This document shows positions 21,071 to 34,100 of a stretch of 64,000 bases of DNA, one piece after another. The notes beneath the pieces were generated by a model. The model was not told where the DNA came from. It ran no database searches and saw only the letters and a program-made list of their open reading frames with translations. Numbering within the stretch: position 1 is the stretch's first letter; every line of letters starts with the position of its first letter. A program made the position numbers and the translations under genes. Source of the DNA: Pectinophora gossypiella (taxonomy: Eukaryota > Arthropoda > Insecta > Lepidoptera > Gelechiidae); contig NC_065420.1 of the NCBI RefSeq assembly GCF_024362695.1, positions 1,830,501 to 1,894,500 of the forward strand, given 5' to 3'.

Positions 21071-24000
21071 CTACTCAGTCTTTTTCGACTTGCTGCTTTC
21101 TGCTGTTGGTTCCACTAGCGCGGGCTGGTCTTCGTAGCTGTGGAAAGGAATTGAACGCAATGGGTTAGTGACATCATACCGAAAAAAAATTAGCATGTCT
21201 ACTTAACTGGTACTAAAATCGATGGTAAGTGTATTACTTGTCGGAAATGTTTAATTAAGATTTTGAGTTTATGCAGCGCCGCAAGGTAAATCGAACAACT
21301 CGAATAGTCGCTAGACTACGTATATTGTACATATAGACTACGACGATTCAGACCATGACTCTGAGTTGATATCAAGTGGAATTTCCTAATGGAAAATTCA
21401 TGTTTTTTTTTAATTATTTTCAGTCCCATATTCCTGCATAGAACCGAAATTTAAAATAAAAAAAAATAGATGACAAGTTATTAGAATCATAATTAAAAAT
21501 AGAACCATGAACTTTCCTATAATTGTTTTGTTATTAGTTCAAAAATTCATGAAAATTCTTGTTTTTTTTAATTATTTTTAATTCTATACCTTTGCGACGG
21601 AAAATTTCACTTGTTATCTTATCATGGTCTGAATCATCCCTCAAAGTTTTTGTTACGACGTCAATAACACTGTATCTATCATATCATTAGTTTAATAAGA
21701 CGAAGATCAACTTACCTAAACAAAGCATTGATGTCTCCTCTGAGCAGTGCGAGGGTCAAGGGTGTGCCGAGACAGGCCGGCACTAGGTACAGCAGGGCTG
21801 GCTGAGCGTGCTTGAACACATGCATCACCAATATAGTCGCCAACAAGCCCAGTATATACGCGGAGAATGTGGCTCTGAAGTAGAACTCTGAGCCGCGTTT
21901 GAGACTCTTGTCGAAGCGCAGCAACAGGGCGATGAAGATGCCAGGCACGACGATGTCGCCAAGTCCCAACATCGCGAAGTTGCTCGCGTTCAGCCCGTTG
22001 ATCAGCAGGTCTTGCGGGAATACCACTGGAATTAAAGCAGCCAGCATCAGCCTCCGTGGTCCGGGTTCGGTTCCCGATGGGGACATCGTCGAAATCACTT
22101 TTTAGTTTGGTAAGGACTTTTCAGGCTTGAATCACCTGATTGTCTGAAAAAGTAATTCCGTGCTTCGGAGGGCACGTTAAGCCGTTGGCTGTAGAAACAC
22201 CTCCGCTAACCTGCAGTGGAGCAGCGTGGTGGAATATGCTCCATACCCCCTCCGGTTAATTGAGGGGAGGCCTGTGCCCAGCAGTGGGATGTATATAGGC
22301 TGTTTATGTTATGTATGTTTAGTATCAGGTTTTTGAAGCACACATCTTCCTAGCGAGCGTTATCACGTTTTTTTCACAGGATTCGCTTCCTAACCTGAAG
22401 ATTTGACAGGTCCGGTTTGAGTAGATCGTACTGAACCTTTTCTAAGGACATCTCCAATTTGGTCAATGTACGTCCTTCTAAGGCTTGCCGTGCCAGCTCT
22501 ACCACCAACCTTATGTAATCCATACCGCTATACCGCTTTCGTAATCCTATTATCCTTCATCCGCTCTGTGTCCAAACCAACTTAACATTTCCTTCTCAAT
22601 CTTAGTCACTATACTGTCTTTTACACCACATCTCTCTCTTATCACACTGTTTCTCACTTTATCACTCATAATATAACATGAATCCCACTTTTTCTCACTT
22701 TATCACTCGTAATATAGCATGAATCCCACTCTTTCTCACTCTATCACTCATAATACAACACGAATCCCACTCTTTCTCACTCTATCACTCATAATATAAC
22801 ATGAATCCCACTCTTTCTCACTTTATCACTCGTAATATAGCATGAATCCCACTCTTTCTCACTTTATCACTCATAATATAACACGAATCCCACTCTTTCT
22901 CACTCTATCACTCATAATTACAACATGAATCATCGACTCACGTTTAATAGGCGCCTCGAAGGACTTGGCGACGGTGACCATGACGTTGGTGCCGAACACC
23001 CAGAAGATGTCGTAGAGGAACAGGCCACAGAGCAGGATGCAGCCGGTGACCACGTTGTTCAGGTGCAGCAGCTCCACGCCGTTGATCGCGAACGCTATGC
23101 CGAAGAGGTTGTTCGCGATCCAGTGCTGTGGGGGTAAAATCATTCTTCTTATCTTATTTAGCCTATACGATCCCACTGCTGGGCAAAGGCCTCCCCTTGA
23201 TTAAAAAAAAAACATTCATCAAATCAAAATCAAATAAAATCAAATATACTTTATTGCACAGAACTAAATTTCAACAATCAGACTAAACATAACACATGAA
23301 TACAGTACAATTTGGGCGGCCTTATTGCTCTAGCAACCACCAAAAGGAAACAAACATTTACAAACAACTTGGATGCGGGATGGTGCAACAAAAAAATAAA
23401 TACATATTCATGTCACCTAGTCATCGTCATCTCCCTAGCGTTATCCCGTTTGCCACAGGGTCCGCTTACCCAACCTGAAGATTTGACAGGTCCGATTTTT
23501 TACAGAAGCGACTGCCTGTCTGACCTTCCAACCCGCGAAGGGGAAACCAGCCCAATACAGGTTAGGTCACTTACCTCCGTAAATGCATTTCTCGGGAATG
23601 TGGCTCATGTAACGACTACTTACTTACATCTGTAAGTAACGGCTTAACGTGCCCTCCGAAGCACGTAATCACCTTACAATCAGGACTGCAATGTCGTTAC
23701 CAAACAAAGAACAGTCTCACAAAGTGAAGTGAAAATGTCCCCATCGGGAATCGAACCCGGATCTCCTGGGCCCACCGCTCTTACAACAACAACAGACCTC
23801 CTTTAACAGTCCAAAAACCAACCTTCTTGAAGAGGTACCAGGCGCCGAGACAGAGCGAGATGAGCAGGCAGATGACGTCATAGGAGGAGAACTTGTAGTT
23901 GACGATGTCGGTGCGCGCGTCCCTGTCGCCGCGCGTGAAGTGGATGTGGTACGGTACGTTAGGGATCGACGCCGGGACCACTAGGGCGATTATTGGGCTG

Positions 24001-27000
24001 TGGGGACAAACGTTACTGGTTACAATCAATGATGGCAATTTTCCCGTTGAAAAAACTCCTCAATACTAAGGACACTGGTTAATTTCATGTTTTTAATGTG
24101 CCTATCCGTTAAATTCTTAAATTTCATGTTTTAATGTGCCGTCTAATATTTGTTAAGTTCATATTCTATTTTTTTTTCCTTTCCTTGTTGTTTTTTATAT
24201 AGCTTAATTTAAGTTGTTAAATTTTTAAAGTTTAGGATACTCAATTTTGTTATTTTCATGTTATTTAAGTTCCACTTTTCGGCCAATGGTCTTGTAGCGA
24301 AAGTAGCAATAAATAAAAAAAATAAAAAATAAGGACACTGGCTGCTTTTCCTTACAAATTGTTCTTTCTTGTACTCTGATTCCGTCTGCCTAATGATTAG
24401 CAGCAATAAAGCTCTTCTTACATAACTTATGCGCCTTTTTGACGGTACATCCCTGGTTATAACCCTCGCAATAGACAAGCTTGTTTCAATCCAGGCCAAA
24501 GCTTCTGGTCTCTATATTTACCTGGATTTGTAATTAGTACTTCAAAATAAGCTTTCTGTAGACCAATTAAATGTTTTTATCTATCCATCTATTTATGTTT
24601 TGCCGAGGTTTTTCTTGCAGCTTCTTTTCCCCGGCTATACAGGTTGTGAGAAGCTGCAGTAGTTTTAGGCGGATGAGACGTTCGTTATGTAAAAATTGAC
24701 AATTCAAAGTGTAACTATGTTACCTACTGAATAAAGATATTTTTGAATTTGAATATGTATTAAGTATAATACTAACCTGAGGAGATGGCTCAACGCGAGC
24801 ACCCCGAGGAAGAAGAAGTACCCAGTAAGCAGCAGGTTGATGTACTCCTTGGAGAAGAACTGGAAGAACACGTAGAGCGCAAACAGAGCGCAGGACGCGA
24901 TCACGGGGAACATGAGTGCGTCCTTGTTGGACATCGTCTCCGCGCGCTCGCCGGACTCCTGCAAACAAACAGACACAATTTTGTATATAACATAAGTATG
25001 TTATGTTACAGCCTCCGTCGTCTAGTGGTTAGAGCGTTAGGCTCACGATCTGGAGGTCCGGGTTCGATTCCCGATGGGGACATTGTCGAAATCACTTTGT
25101 GAGACTGTCCTTTGTTTGGTAAGGACTTTTCAGGCTTGAATCACCTGATTGACCGAAAAAGTAAGATGATTCCGTGCTTCGGAAGGCACGTTAAGCCGTT
25201 GGTCCCGGCTATTAGCCGTAAAAACACCTTCACCAACTCGCAGTGGAGCAGCGTGGTGGAGTATGCTCCATACCCCCTCCGGTTGATTGAGGGGAGGCCT
25301 GTGACCAGCAGTGGGACATATAATCCGACTAAATTAAGTTGACAACATGTTACCGCGTTAACACGTTAACGGCCTCTGTGGTCCAGTGGTTAAGCGTTGG
25401 GCTCACGATCCGGAGGTCCCGGGTTCGAATCCTGGCGGGAACACATCACAAAAATCACTTTGTGATCCCTAATTTGGCTAGGACATTACAGGCTGATCAC
25501 CTGATTGTCCGAAAGTAAGATGATTCGTGTTTCAGAAAGCACGTTAAGCCGTTGGTCCCTGTTACTACTTACTGATGAAAGTTAGTAATTGTTACATGAG
25601 CCATGTCAGGGGCCTTTGGCGGCTCGATAATAACCCTGACACTAGGGTTGCTGAGGTTGGTAATCCACCTCATAATCCACATGATAGAAGACAACACGTT
25701 TAACCGTTTGTATACTAATGAGATACCTATGTGATTCAGCCTGGGATATTAATTTATTCTCTTATTCATTTTAAAATTAACAGCTGTCAATCATTTCTCC
25801 TTTTCCTTTTCGGTGTACATGAAAACGACAGGTATAACTTAAAATAAAATTAGGAGGTGTCTGCAGGAATCAGGGCCATAGAGGTGCTAAGAGTATACTG
25901 GTTAGAGCAGAATATCCTAAACAAAGATGATTAAAGTGACATACCTCTCGTCTCTTTCATCCTAAGCTGTATACCGTTAGTGCGAAAGAGACAATACATA
26001 TTTCTCATTTCTTTTATTGCCTCCTAATCCAGCATAGGAGGGAGTGTTTATAATTTTCAACTTTGTTTTTTAAGTTAGATTAAAAAACCAGTATAATTTC
26101 TTGTGCATTCATTAAGATGCATGTGAATTAACTTACAAACATTTAAATGACATTCTTATCATGTTGTTTATGCCAACAAGTTCTTTTATTTATTCATAAC
26201 TTAGCATTTTTAGTCAGTATAAACTCTTTTAAAATAGAAGTAAACTCTTAGAAAATAAACTGCTTAGAAAGTGGCAATTTTCATGAAATTCTTATCAGTG
26301 GAAGTAGAAAAACAAGTTTGGCTACACAGTCAGTCATGTTTGAACACAGTGTCCATAATTAATAAATAAATAAATAAAAGTGTATGTACATGAAAGGAAA
26401 TTTTCAGTGTCATATAGATTGATATTTATTAGGATTTGATACATAAAATAAGACTTATTAGTTAGGCACATAGATTAGATTCCACCACAAACAAATTTGT
26501 TAACAAGGGTCATAATAATAATCTCATAATTAGGTAATTACTTTTAAGTTATTAGTCATTCCACTGGTATTTTCTAACTTACAGATATAAAAAAAATCAA
26601 TTATGTTTTATGAGTGAAAGTAATATCTCCTCTCAAACATTTGCAGAAAAAAAAATAAAGATTTAGATTTTGACTAAAAATATTATTTAGTGTACATTGC
26701 ATGCTATTTTCACCTATAATTAGGGTAAAAATTACGATATTATTTTATATTATTCACAGATTTGTTGTTAACTCTTTTCATGGTCATTAATAAATAAATA
26801 AAATCAAATACGGAGAGGTGGTTCTAACCCAGGACAAAGAAATTTACATCACTTTCTATTTTATGCTCCACTCACTGAGTGGGTTTTCCTTGTCTAGTTT
26901 TTTGGTGTGAATTTCATCAAATTCAATAGGTGCTATACATACACTTTGAATCGTCATTTTTTTACATAACAAACGTCTCATCTACCTAAAACTACTACTA

Positions 27001-27715
27001 CATCATAATACAGGCATCCTTAGGTGCTAATGACTAACACCAGTACATACATACATTTTAACAACTTGTTTCCTTTTACAAGTTAAGAATGTGGTAATTT
27101 TGCCATTGCTTAAGGGAGTTAATCCTAAAAAGTAAAATAATCTCTAAAGTTAACAGTAATTTTACATATCAAATAGGTACAATGTTAGGATGAATTGACT
27201 TGTAAGTATTTCGAACAACTCATTTAAATTAAAATGAATTATGTTCTATCAAAATTAAGTTCAAAGTACCAAATTATAAATTGCCCTACAATTATATTAC
27301 ATATTGTAACAGAGATTTTTATTTAGGGATTTTAATTAAAAGATAGGTTCATAAATAGTTCGTTTAACATAATATTAATTAATGTATGCAGTCTGCGGCG
27401 TGTTTGCGAAGGGCATAATATGCCACGGCGATAGGACGTGCCGTCACCTTATTGGGCTCATTTTTTTCGGTGTATAAAGCACAAAAACGATAAGAATGAC
27501 TAAGAAATGGAAGATATACTGACCTTTTGCTCCTTCAGATACTTCACAGATCGAAAAGATCCAAAGAATATCGGTAAAATAGCCATAACAACTAAACTCA
27601 AGTAGGCAATAGCAATTCCCTCAATACTCGCTGGTGGCTTATCCGTGACATTTTTGATGGTTTCTCTAACAGTCTCCTCTATAGTTATCGGGATTTCTGC
27701 AGCAGATTCAGCCAT
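21071..27715 (-). CDS. HM13: Signal peptide peptidase (intramembrane aspartyl protease)
   Basis: Six minus-strand exons, 27524-27715, 24777-24958, 23823-23997, 22942-23125, 21716-22025 and 21071-21137, all GT-AG and in frame, give 369 aa (human HM13/SPP is 377). SPP is an ER-membrane aspartyl protease that cleaves leftover signal peptides and some tail anchors inside the bilayer. The catalytic pair is visible: YD with Asp222 (FLYDIFWVFGTN) and GLGD with Asp268 (MLGLGDIVVPGIF), plus the PAL motif at 320-322. About nine hydrophobic segments fit the family topology. The C terminus KSKKTE ends in a KKxx-type ER-retrieval signal, as in other SPPs. The start MAESAAEIPI was chosen because upstream residues in the same frame do not resemble the family. 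Introns hold SINEs, a minisatellite and MITEs. Head to head with the TECPR2-like gene. Confidence 0.96.
21340..21680. mobile_element. MITE family F copy in SPP intron 5
   Basis: GATGATTCAGACCATGACTC, GATATCAAGTGGAATTT and a terminal GTTACGACGTCAATAACAC relate it to 11436-11650. The interior differs and looks rearranged. Confidence 0.5.
22047..22320 (+). repeat. tRNA-derived SINE (S2) next to SPP exon 5
   Basis: Starts with a shortened tRNA-like head (GGTTCGGTTCCCGATGGGG), has the CGTGCTTCGGAGGGCACGTT core and ends at GCTGTTTATGTTATG. It lies antisense, 22 bp upstream of the SPP exon 5 acceptor. Confidence 0.75.
22420..22640 (-). pseudogene. LINE ORF2 fragment in SPP intron 4
   Basis: Reverse complement of the 14705-15075 family (CTTTCGTAATCCTATTATCC, CAACTTAACATTTCCTTCTC). 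The minisatellite begins at its end. Confidence 0.55.
22640..22930. repeat. 41-bp minisatellite with trimeric higher-order pattern
   Basis: GAATCCCACT-type landmarks recur at 22680, 22721, 22762, 22803, 22844 and 22885, exactly 41 bp apart, with a degraded seventh unit at 22927. Variant bases follow the order A-B-C-A-B-C (CATAATATAACATG, CGTAATATAGCATG, CATAATACAACACG), so a 123-bp trimer appears duplicated. The array ends about a dozen bases from the SPP exon 4 donor. Confidence 0.85.
23430..23600 (+). repeat. Repeat family I
   Basis: CCCAACCTGAAGATTTGACA and GGGGAAACCAGCCCAATACA. A reverse copy lies at 50085-50235 and a short piece at 22360-22425. Probably a LINE 3' end or SINE. Confidence 0.5.
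23630..23775 (-). repeat. tRNA-derived SINE fragment, SPP intron 3
   Basis: Minus strand: head with GGGTTCGATTCCCGATGGGG and the core CGTGCTTCGGAGGGCACGTT; truncated at the tail. Confidence 0.6.
24079..24329 (+). mobile_element. Retroposed insertion with 12-bp TSD and A-rich end
   Basis: TAAGGACACTGG occurs directly at both ends (24067-24078, 24330-24341) and splits a family L repeat. The insert ends in AATAAATAAAAAAAATAAAA, as expected for LINE-driven retroposition. Its 251-bp AT-rich content is not recognised. Confidence 0.65.
24560..24760 (+). repeat. LINE 3'-end repeat
   Basis: Shares CGGCTATACAGGTTGTGAG, GATGAGACGTTCGTTATGTA and AACTATGTTACCTACTGAAT with reverse fragments at 26940-27020 and 30000-30170. 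The TTTTTGAATTTGAA end is typical of some insect LINE tails. Confidence 0.5.
25011..25325 (+). repeat. tRNA-derived SINE (S2), full length
   Basis: tRNA-like head with box A (TAGTGGTTAGAGCG) and box B (GGGTTCGATTCCC), the core CCGTGCTTCGGAAGGCACGT and the S2 tail. Lies in SPP intron 1. Confidence 0.8.
25370..25690 (+). repeat. tRNA-derived SINE (S1), full length
   Basis: Head GGCCTCTGTGGTCCAGTGGT with box B GGGTTCGAATCC, the same core, and the S1 body (GGGGCCTTTGGCGGCTC). About 45 bp downstream of the S2 copy in the same orientation. Confidence 0.8.
25700..27490. other. SPP intron 1 remainder
   Basis: AT-rich. Contains a partial copy at 25808-25880 of the MITE at 59224-59448, a family D palindrome at 25945-26005 and the LINE-end fragment at 26940-27020. 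No gene seen. Confidence 0.5.
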
Positions 27716-28197
27716 TTCGATAAAAAACTTCGCCAAAAATAAGGAATGAAATGGCTTTTGGCTTTTGATGACGGACACACTTTGACAAGAAAATGACAAG
27801 TGTACAGTTTTGTTTATTATGTTGGTACTGAAAGTGATTGCATCACAAAAACCGAAAATAGGTCTATTTTTACGGTTTTGTATACCCAATCGGGGTTATT
27901 TTAAAAGATTAAAGTCAGTATTAAAACTATAATATAGAAAATAAATTCTATAAGAATGAAAACGACAGTACAAAAATCAATAAACCGTTTATGAAACGAA
28001 GTAATGTCCAAGACATCACTACGTAATTAGTGGCTGTATGTTGGCTAGACTGTCCGTCAAAATCAGCCAGTGCACGGGCACTTTCGTAGTTTCGCACTTT
28101 CGCTTTTACAAACAGAAAATGTGTTTATTACAATAAATCATGTTTAAAATCCTGTAAACTTCATTCTTTTACACATTCCAGCATAAATATTATAAAA
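27716..28197. promoter_or_regulatory. Divergent upstream region of SPP and the TECPR2-like gene
   Basis: The start codons diverge across 482 bp. No TATA box is obvious. A shared promoter is inferred from spacing only. Confidence 0.45.
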
Positions 28198-31100
28198 ATG
28201 GAGGTGACTGGAGGCGCAGAAGAGGGTTTCGTCCGGGAATGGACACCTTGTTCGCATATTTTGAATCTCATACCTCCTCGGATCCAAAATGGGTTGTTTT
28301 CTAGTGAATTGTGTTTGACTTGTGTGGATGCGTGCAGCGAGTACATAGCGCTGGGCACGAACGTGGGGCTGGTGTACTGGTACGACAGGAAAAAGGGCAA
28401 CATTCAGCGGCTGCGATGCGAGGTGAGTTAAGTAAACAACACATATGTTAAGCAGCTTTCGTTCGCCTTGTAATACTTAACGGGGCTATTATATAGATAC
28501 AATACAGTTGTCTGCTTATTATAATACACTTGCTGCTTTCTATACCATTCTACCTTCTGTTGATTGAGAGAGAAGCCCTATTTAGCCTTTTAAAGGTATG
28601 TTACAATGCTTACTTTTTAGTGAAGTCACTTATTCGCATTCAAATACGTATAGTACATACAGTAACATAAGTATAATGTGTTAGTATACTGCTGGTGCCC
28701 TAGCAACACACAAAACTTAACAATGAATCACCAAGGCTTGGGAAGTCCTATGGAGGTACTTTACCAAGTTGAAAGCTTTATTATTTCATTATTGCTTGTA
28801 CTAAAGAGGAAATGAGAAATTGTATCTCATGCATTTTTACCTATTTGTTAATATTAATTAACAGCTATAAAGTCTAAACTACGGAATTCTAAAAAAAAAA
28901 AATAGGTTTGAATTTATGTTTAGATAATAGATAATTGATATCAAATGGTTTCTATGATTTGTGCTGGTTATTGGCAATAGGATTGTCCCCTATTACATGG
29001 GACTTAAACATAACTGGGGATGAGTGGGTATAAACATAAAAAAATAAAAAATATAAACATGCATTCTATTCTCCTCTGCCTACCCCTTCATGGATATAGG
29101 CTCACATAACGATAGCATCACTGCTATGTTATATTATTCATTATCATTAATATTCAAAAATATTGCAAAATTGCAAACTTCATGAAAATATCTACCCCCA
29201 ATTTTTTCTTACCAATATTTTATATTCATGTATTTGCCTGATAAGTAGTGATTATATTATCGTTATATTTTTCCTTGCTATATTTACATACATACATACA
29301 TACATAAACTCACGCCCGTAATCCCTAATGGGGTGGGCAGAGCCACAAGTAATCAAAGACAACTTGCAGCCACTGTTGATACGAAGTCCAAAGATGGATA
29401 TGATGAACCTTATGGTGATAAGGGATCAGCCAGGGGGCTATATTTACAATAAAGAATTACTATTATATAACTGTAAAATACCACAAAAAGTTAGAAGAAC
29501 ATGTTATTCTTGGTACATGAAACTGTGGTTTCTAAGTCGTGAATTGTACAACAAAAGGCATAAGAAACAGTTGAGTAACCATCCAAATCCCTTAGCAACT
29601 ATGCTGTTGGAAGCTAGCAACAGGGTGAAGAGGCTCAAAAGGAAGGATGTTCTTGGGTGCTGAGTACTATGGAAGATGGTGGCATTGGTTGCTTTACTTC
29701 TAACTAATCAATAATCACACATCAAATCTGATTAAAGTCTTGCGAGTGATTGCAGATATAAATAAAAAAAATGTCGCCAATTTTAGCTTAAAAATCCCTT
29801 AAGGGTTAAGAAAAACATTAAATAAAACTTGTTTACAAGTTGACTGTAGAACAATTATAAAAACATGTTTGGTGTTAGATAAAACAGTATATATTAAGAT
29901 AGTGTGCTCAGTAAAGTCAACAGCCTTATCTTCAAAGGAACTAGATTACATGCTTGTGGCCAATATACTTTATTTGGAAATTGAGGCACTTTTAAATTTT
30001 ACATTCAATACAAATTTATTTTTGAATCTTTATTTAGTAGGTAACATAGTTACAATTTGAATTGTCATTTTTTACATAAGAACGTCTCATCCACCTAAAA
30101 CTATTGTTGTTACTCACAACCTGTATAGCCGGGGAAAAGAAGCTGCAAGAAAAACCTCATTAGAGCATTGGAATCAGAATCTAAATGATTAAACATAATT
30201 ATCATGGATAAACTTGTTGAAGGTCAATTTGTCATTTTTAATCTATGTTCATGTTCGGAAGGAGCAAGTCACAGGGACTGGAACCTGGAACCTGACAAAG
30301 GGCAACAGTAACTATCAGTACTATTCAGAGGCGCAGGATTGGAGTCCTAGTATGGCTTTGTAATAGACTACTCTGGGCGCCATCCCACTTGCGTCAGACA
30401 GAGTACTGCGGGGCGGAAGGCAAGAGGGAAACCACTGCTCTATTTTTCCCTAAAAAAGTAGCATGGAAAATTCTGCACCGACAAGAGTGTGGCTCTTAAA
30501 TTAATGATGATGAATCTATGTTATTTCACAAAGTGTTGCCTCTGAGGAGATGAAATGACAAAAAACTGCAACAGCAACACATCTGTTATCCATTTGTAAT
30601 TGGTGTTGATATTGACAATTATTTCAGAATCTCGTATATTTTCAGGCAACAACAAGCCCCATCACATTTGTGAAGATAGTAAGCACGGTGGACTACATGG
30701 TGGGGGCAGGGAACGCCGCGGGACAAGTCACTGTTTTCCAAATACCGAAGGAGCACCCAGAGAATGTACCTGACACTTTCAAACCCAAAGTGGAACCAAA
30801 AGTAGAAAGGTAATCTCTTCTAACATGTATTGTTCTTTTTACTTGTATACCCTTGTACGGGTAACGTTATCGCGTGCGACGCGGTACATAACGAGAGCTT
30901 TGACCAATAGACATAGCAAATACTGTCTACTTATTTAAACCATAATCTTGCTTGTTGGAGAGGAGCCCTGTATTCATGGCACAGAAACTGCGCCGCGCTG
31001 TCCGTAAATTATATCATATTAATATGATAAATTGATCAAAACAAACAGATTATGTGACAGTAATGGATTTATGAGCTTTAGATAAATACAATAAACTCTA

Positions 31101-34100
31101 TTTATATAGTATGTAGTTTAACAGTAATGGATTGATAAGCAATTAGTAATTACTAATGGAAGTTAAAGTACTGGAAAGAGTTGAAGAAAAAAGAACCATA
31201 ATGAAGACTATAGAGAACCGGACAGGAAATATGATTGGCCACCTGATACGACACGATTCATTTATAACAAACATCATAGAAGGGAAGAGTGGAAGGGGTA
31301 GACCTAGGAGAATATTTATGAAACAAATAAAAGAAAAGGTGCAGATCGTGTCGTATCAGGAGGTGAAGGATTTGGCGGGGAGAAAAGAGGAATGGCAATC
31401 GCCATTCTCCAATCGTCACTCCACCGACAAGAGCGCAGCTCTTAAGTAAAGAGAGAGAGAATGGAAGTTATATCATAGCATAGAGTAAGGAATAATACTA
31501 CGTATAGAACGGTACCCTCCGCTCCCCACCAGCGGCTTAGCTAGGTTTACCTCACCCCCCTTCGAACATAGTTTTTAAACTTGAATCGTGAAGATTGCGC
31601 GCAGACTGGTTTTTATCACTTCAGTTTATACATGTGTCCGTGTAAAATGAGGTTGTTTGTATTAAGTGGCTGGGGTGTGGTTATAAAATGAAATGTAGGA
31701 CGTGATAAAATGTAGGACGTGATATTACGTTTTTTCTTGATTAAAATTCATAAATAAGTTAAAAAGAAAATGTTTTTCGTCAGTTTTAAATCTTGTCTTT
31801 ATTTAGTAATAATCATAATTTATCTGTGACCTAACCCAATTCCAGGTACACAATAGGCGATCTTCACAAGAGCAAGATAACAGCGATAGAATGGTCCAAG
31901 AATGGGATGCGGTTGTTCTCAGGGGACAAGAACGGAGTTATTATTATGACTGAAATTGACTTCTATATGGTGAGTGATCAGAATTATATGGTAAATTGTG
32001 TTGTTTTTCTATGTTCTAAATTGGACGAGTGGGTGTGGGTGAGTGGAGGGGGTGAGTGGAGTGGGTGTATAATATACCATATAAATAAATACTATATTAC
32101 TACTTGTATACATACATTCATGAAGTAACGCCTATTTCCCACCGGGGTAAGCAGAGACTATGGAATTCCATTTGCTTCAACCCTGCCAGTTTTCTGGCTT
32201 CCTCAACATTAATTAATTGTTTCATACACGCACGCTAAATCTTTTCTATATACATCTCCAATTTGGTTAATGATCGTTCTTCTAGGCAGGTACCCAGTAG
32301 TAGTACTATACTACTATGTAGCTATGTTCAAGTCCCATGCAATAGGGCGAGCCTGTTGCTATTAAACGCAATAATTAGCATAATTAACGTTATAATAAAA
32401 ATATGGGCATAGTAAATTATAATTAGTCACAATGCAATTATATTCATGGTTAAATATATTTTCTTTAGTTTTAATTCTTAATCATCTATGAGGATAAGGA
32501 AAAATGTCTACATAGTGTACCTATGTTTATAATAAAATAGTGTCAAAGCGAAATAGAATAAGGTGCTTATTGGGGCCACCATATCACTTTGAAACCATAT
32601 TCGATTGATACTTGTACATGTTAATACTTATAAACATATGTAGTATATAGTTATTAAATACTGATCAATGTTTACTAAACTTTAACAAATTACGGGCTTA
32701 AGTAAAAACAGAATCTTTTCCGTTGTAGGTCTTGCTCTGCCAGCCCTACCACCAACCTTTGTCTTGTATACCGCTTTCGTAATCCTATTATCCTTCATCC
32801 GCTCTGTGTCCAAACCAACTTAACATTTCCTTCTCAATTATAGTCACTATACCGTTTTTACACCACATCTCTCTCTTATCTCCAATCCATCTTAATGACG
32901 ATACATAGATTGAAGGAATTTCGCAAGGACAGGAGGAGGACTCGGTGGTGTAATGATTAAGACGCTCGTCCCGGCTTGACAAGAGCTGGGGGTTCAACTC
33001 CCGTCTGAGTCGGATTTTTTTTCGATTTAAATCTTCTTCTATCGTGTGGGTTGTGAGGTGAATTACCAACCCCATCAACCCTGGTGTCAGGGTTTCTATT
33101 GAGCCGCCAAAGGCCCCTGACATGACTCATATAACGACTACGTACTTACATCAGTAAGTAGTAACCGGGACCAACGGCTTAACGTGCCTTCCGAAGCACG
33201 GATCGTCTTACTTTCGGACAATCAGGTGAATAATTTAAATTTCTTTTCGTGAAGATAGCTCACCACTATATCCCAATTGGGGTGGCCAGAGGTACATCCA
33301 TCGCAAGATGAACAAAATACCCACGCCTCACCGTGTTCTCTGTTAGACCGACGGTGGTGTCGCCGTCTGTAATGGTCGAGACAACTGTGTTAGTGGAAAC
33401 TGCTCTTATGATAAAGTAAAAACTCATTGGTGTAAGTCACGTACCGGGGTTCGAAACAGCGTTCCCAGTTTGAGAAGCAAGCCGGCAGTGGCGGCCCTAG
33501 GGCGGTTCGAGGTGTGCGACCGCACAGGGCGCCGAAATAGGGGTCAAAATCAATCAAGACTGGTCTAACTTAGGTAAACTTCAGTGACCGTAAAGTAATC
33601 GAAAAATATTGTGTTTGGAGGGTCTGAGGGGGCGCCACTTTGAGGTGTCGCACCACCTAAATGTTTTGCTAGGCCCGTCACTGCAAGCCGGTGCGGTGTA
33701 CCACACATGAAGACAGTGATCAACCAAGAGTACCAAATAAAGTAACCTCTGCCGTCGAGATACCAGAGAGCTTTTACGTTGTGTCTGGTCGAGATCTACT
33801 TTCCGGCTTTCGAAAGGTTAATTTTTTATGTCTTATTATAGACCTATTACAGATACCTGTTATAATATAAACCCACAGCAAAATGAGGGTACAGGGTTGT
33901 TAAAATGGCCACATCGAAGCAGTTCTTCAACGATTAAGAGAGCTCAATTACAAGTAGTCACAGCATGCACAATCAAGTGAATAAGAAAAAAAGTATTTTA
34001 TATTGTATATTTAGCGTTAGGGAGTAGTAGGTATTCGCTAATATATAGTGCGACGTTGACGGCGGGTGGAAATAAAATTCCGTTATAACGTTCACACACT

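Noticed and set aside
25013..25085. tRNA gene
   Set aside because: tRNA-like head of a SINE that continues into the shared body; the same applies to the heads at 25370, 44262, 40390-40457 and 45420-45495.
29328..29663. 111-codon frame in TECPR2 intron 1
   Set aside because: Its first part is reverse repeat A and the remainder has no recognised similarity.
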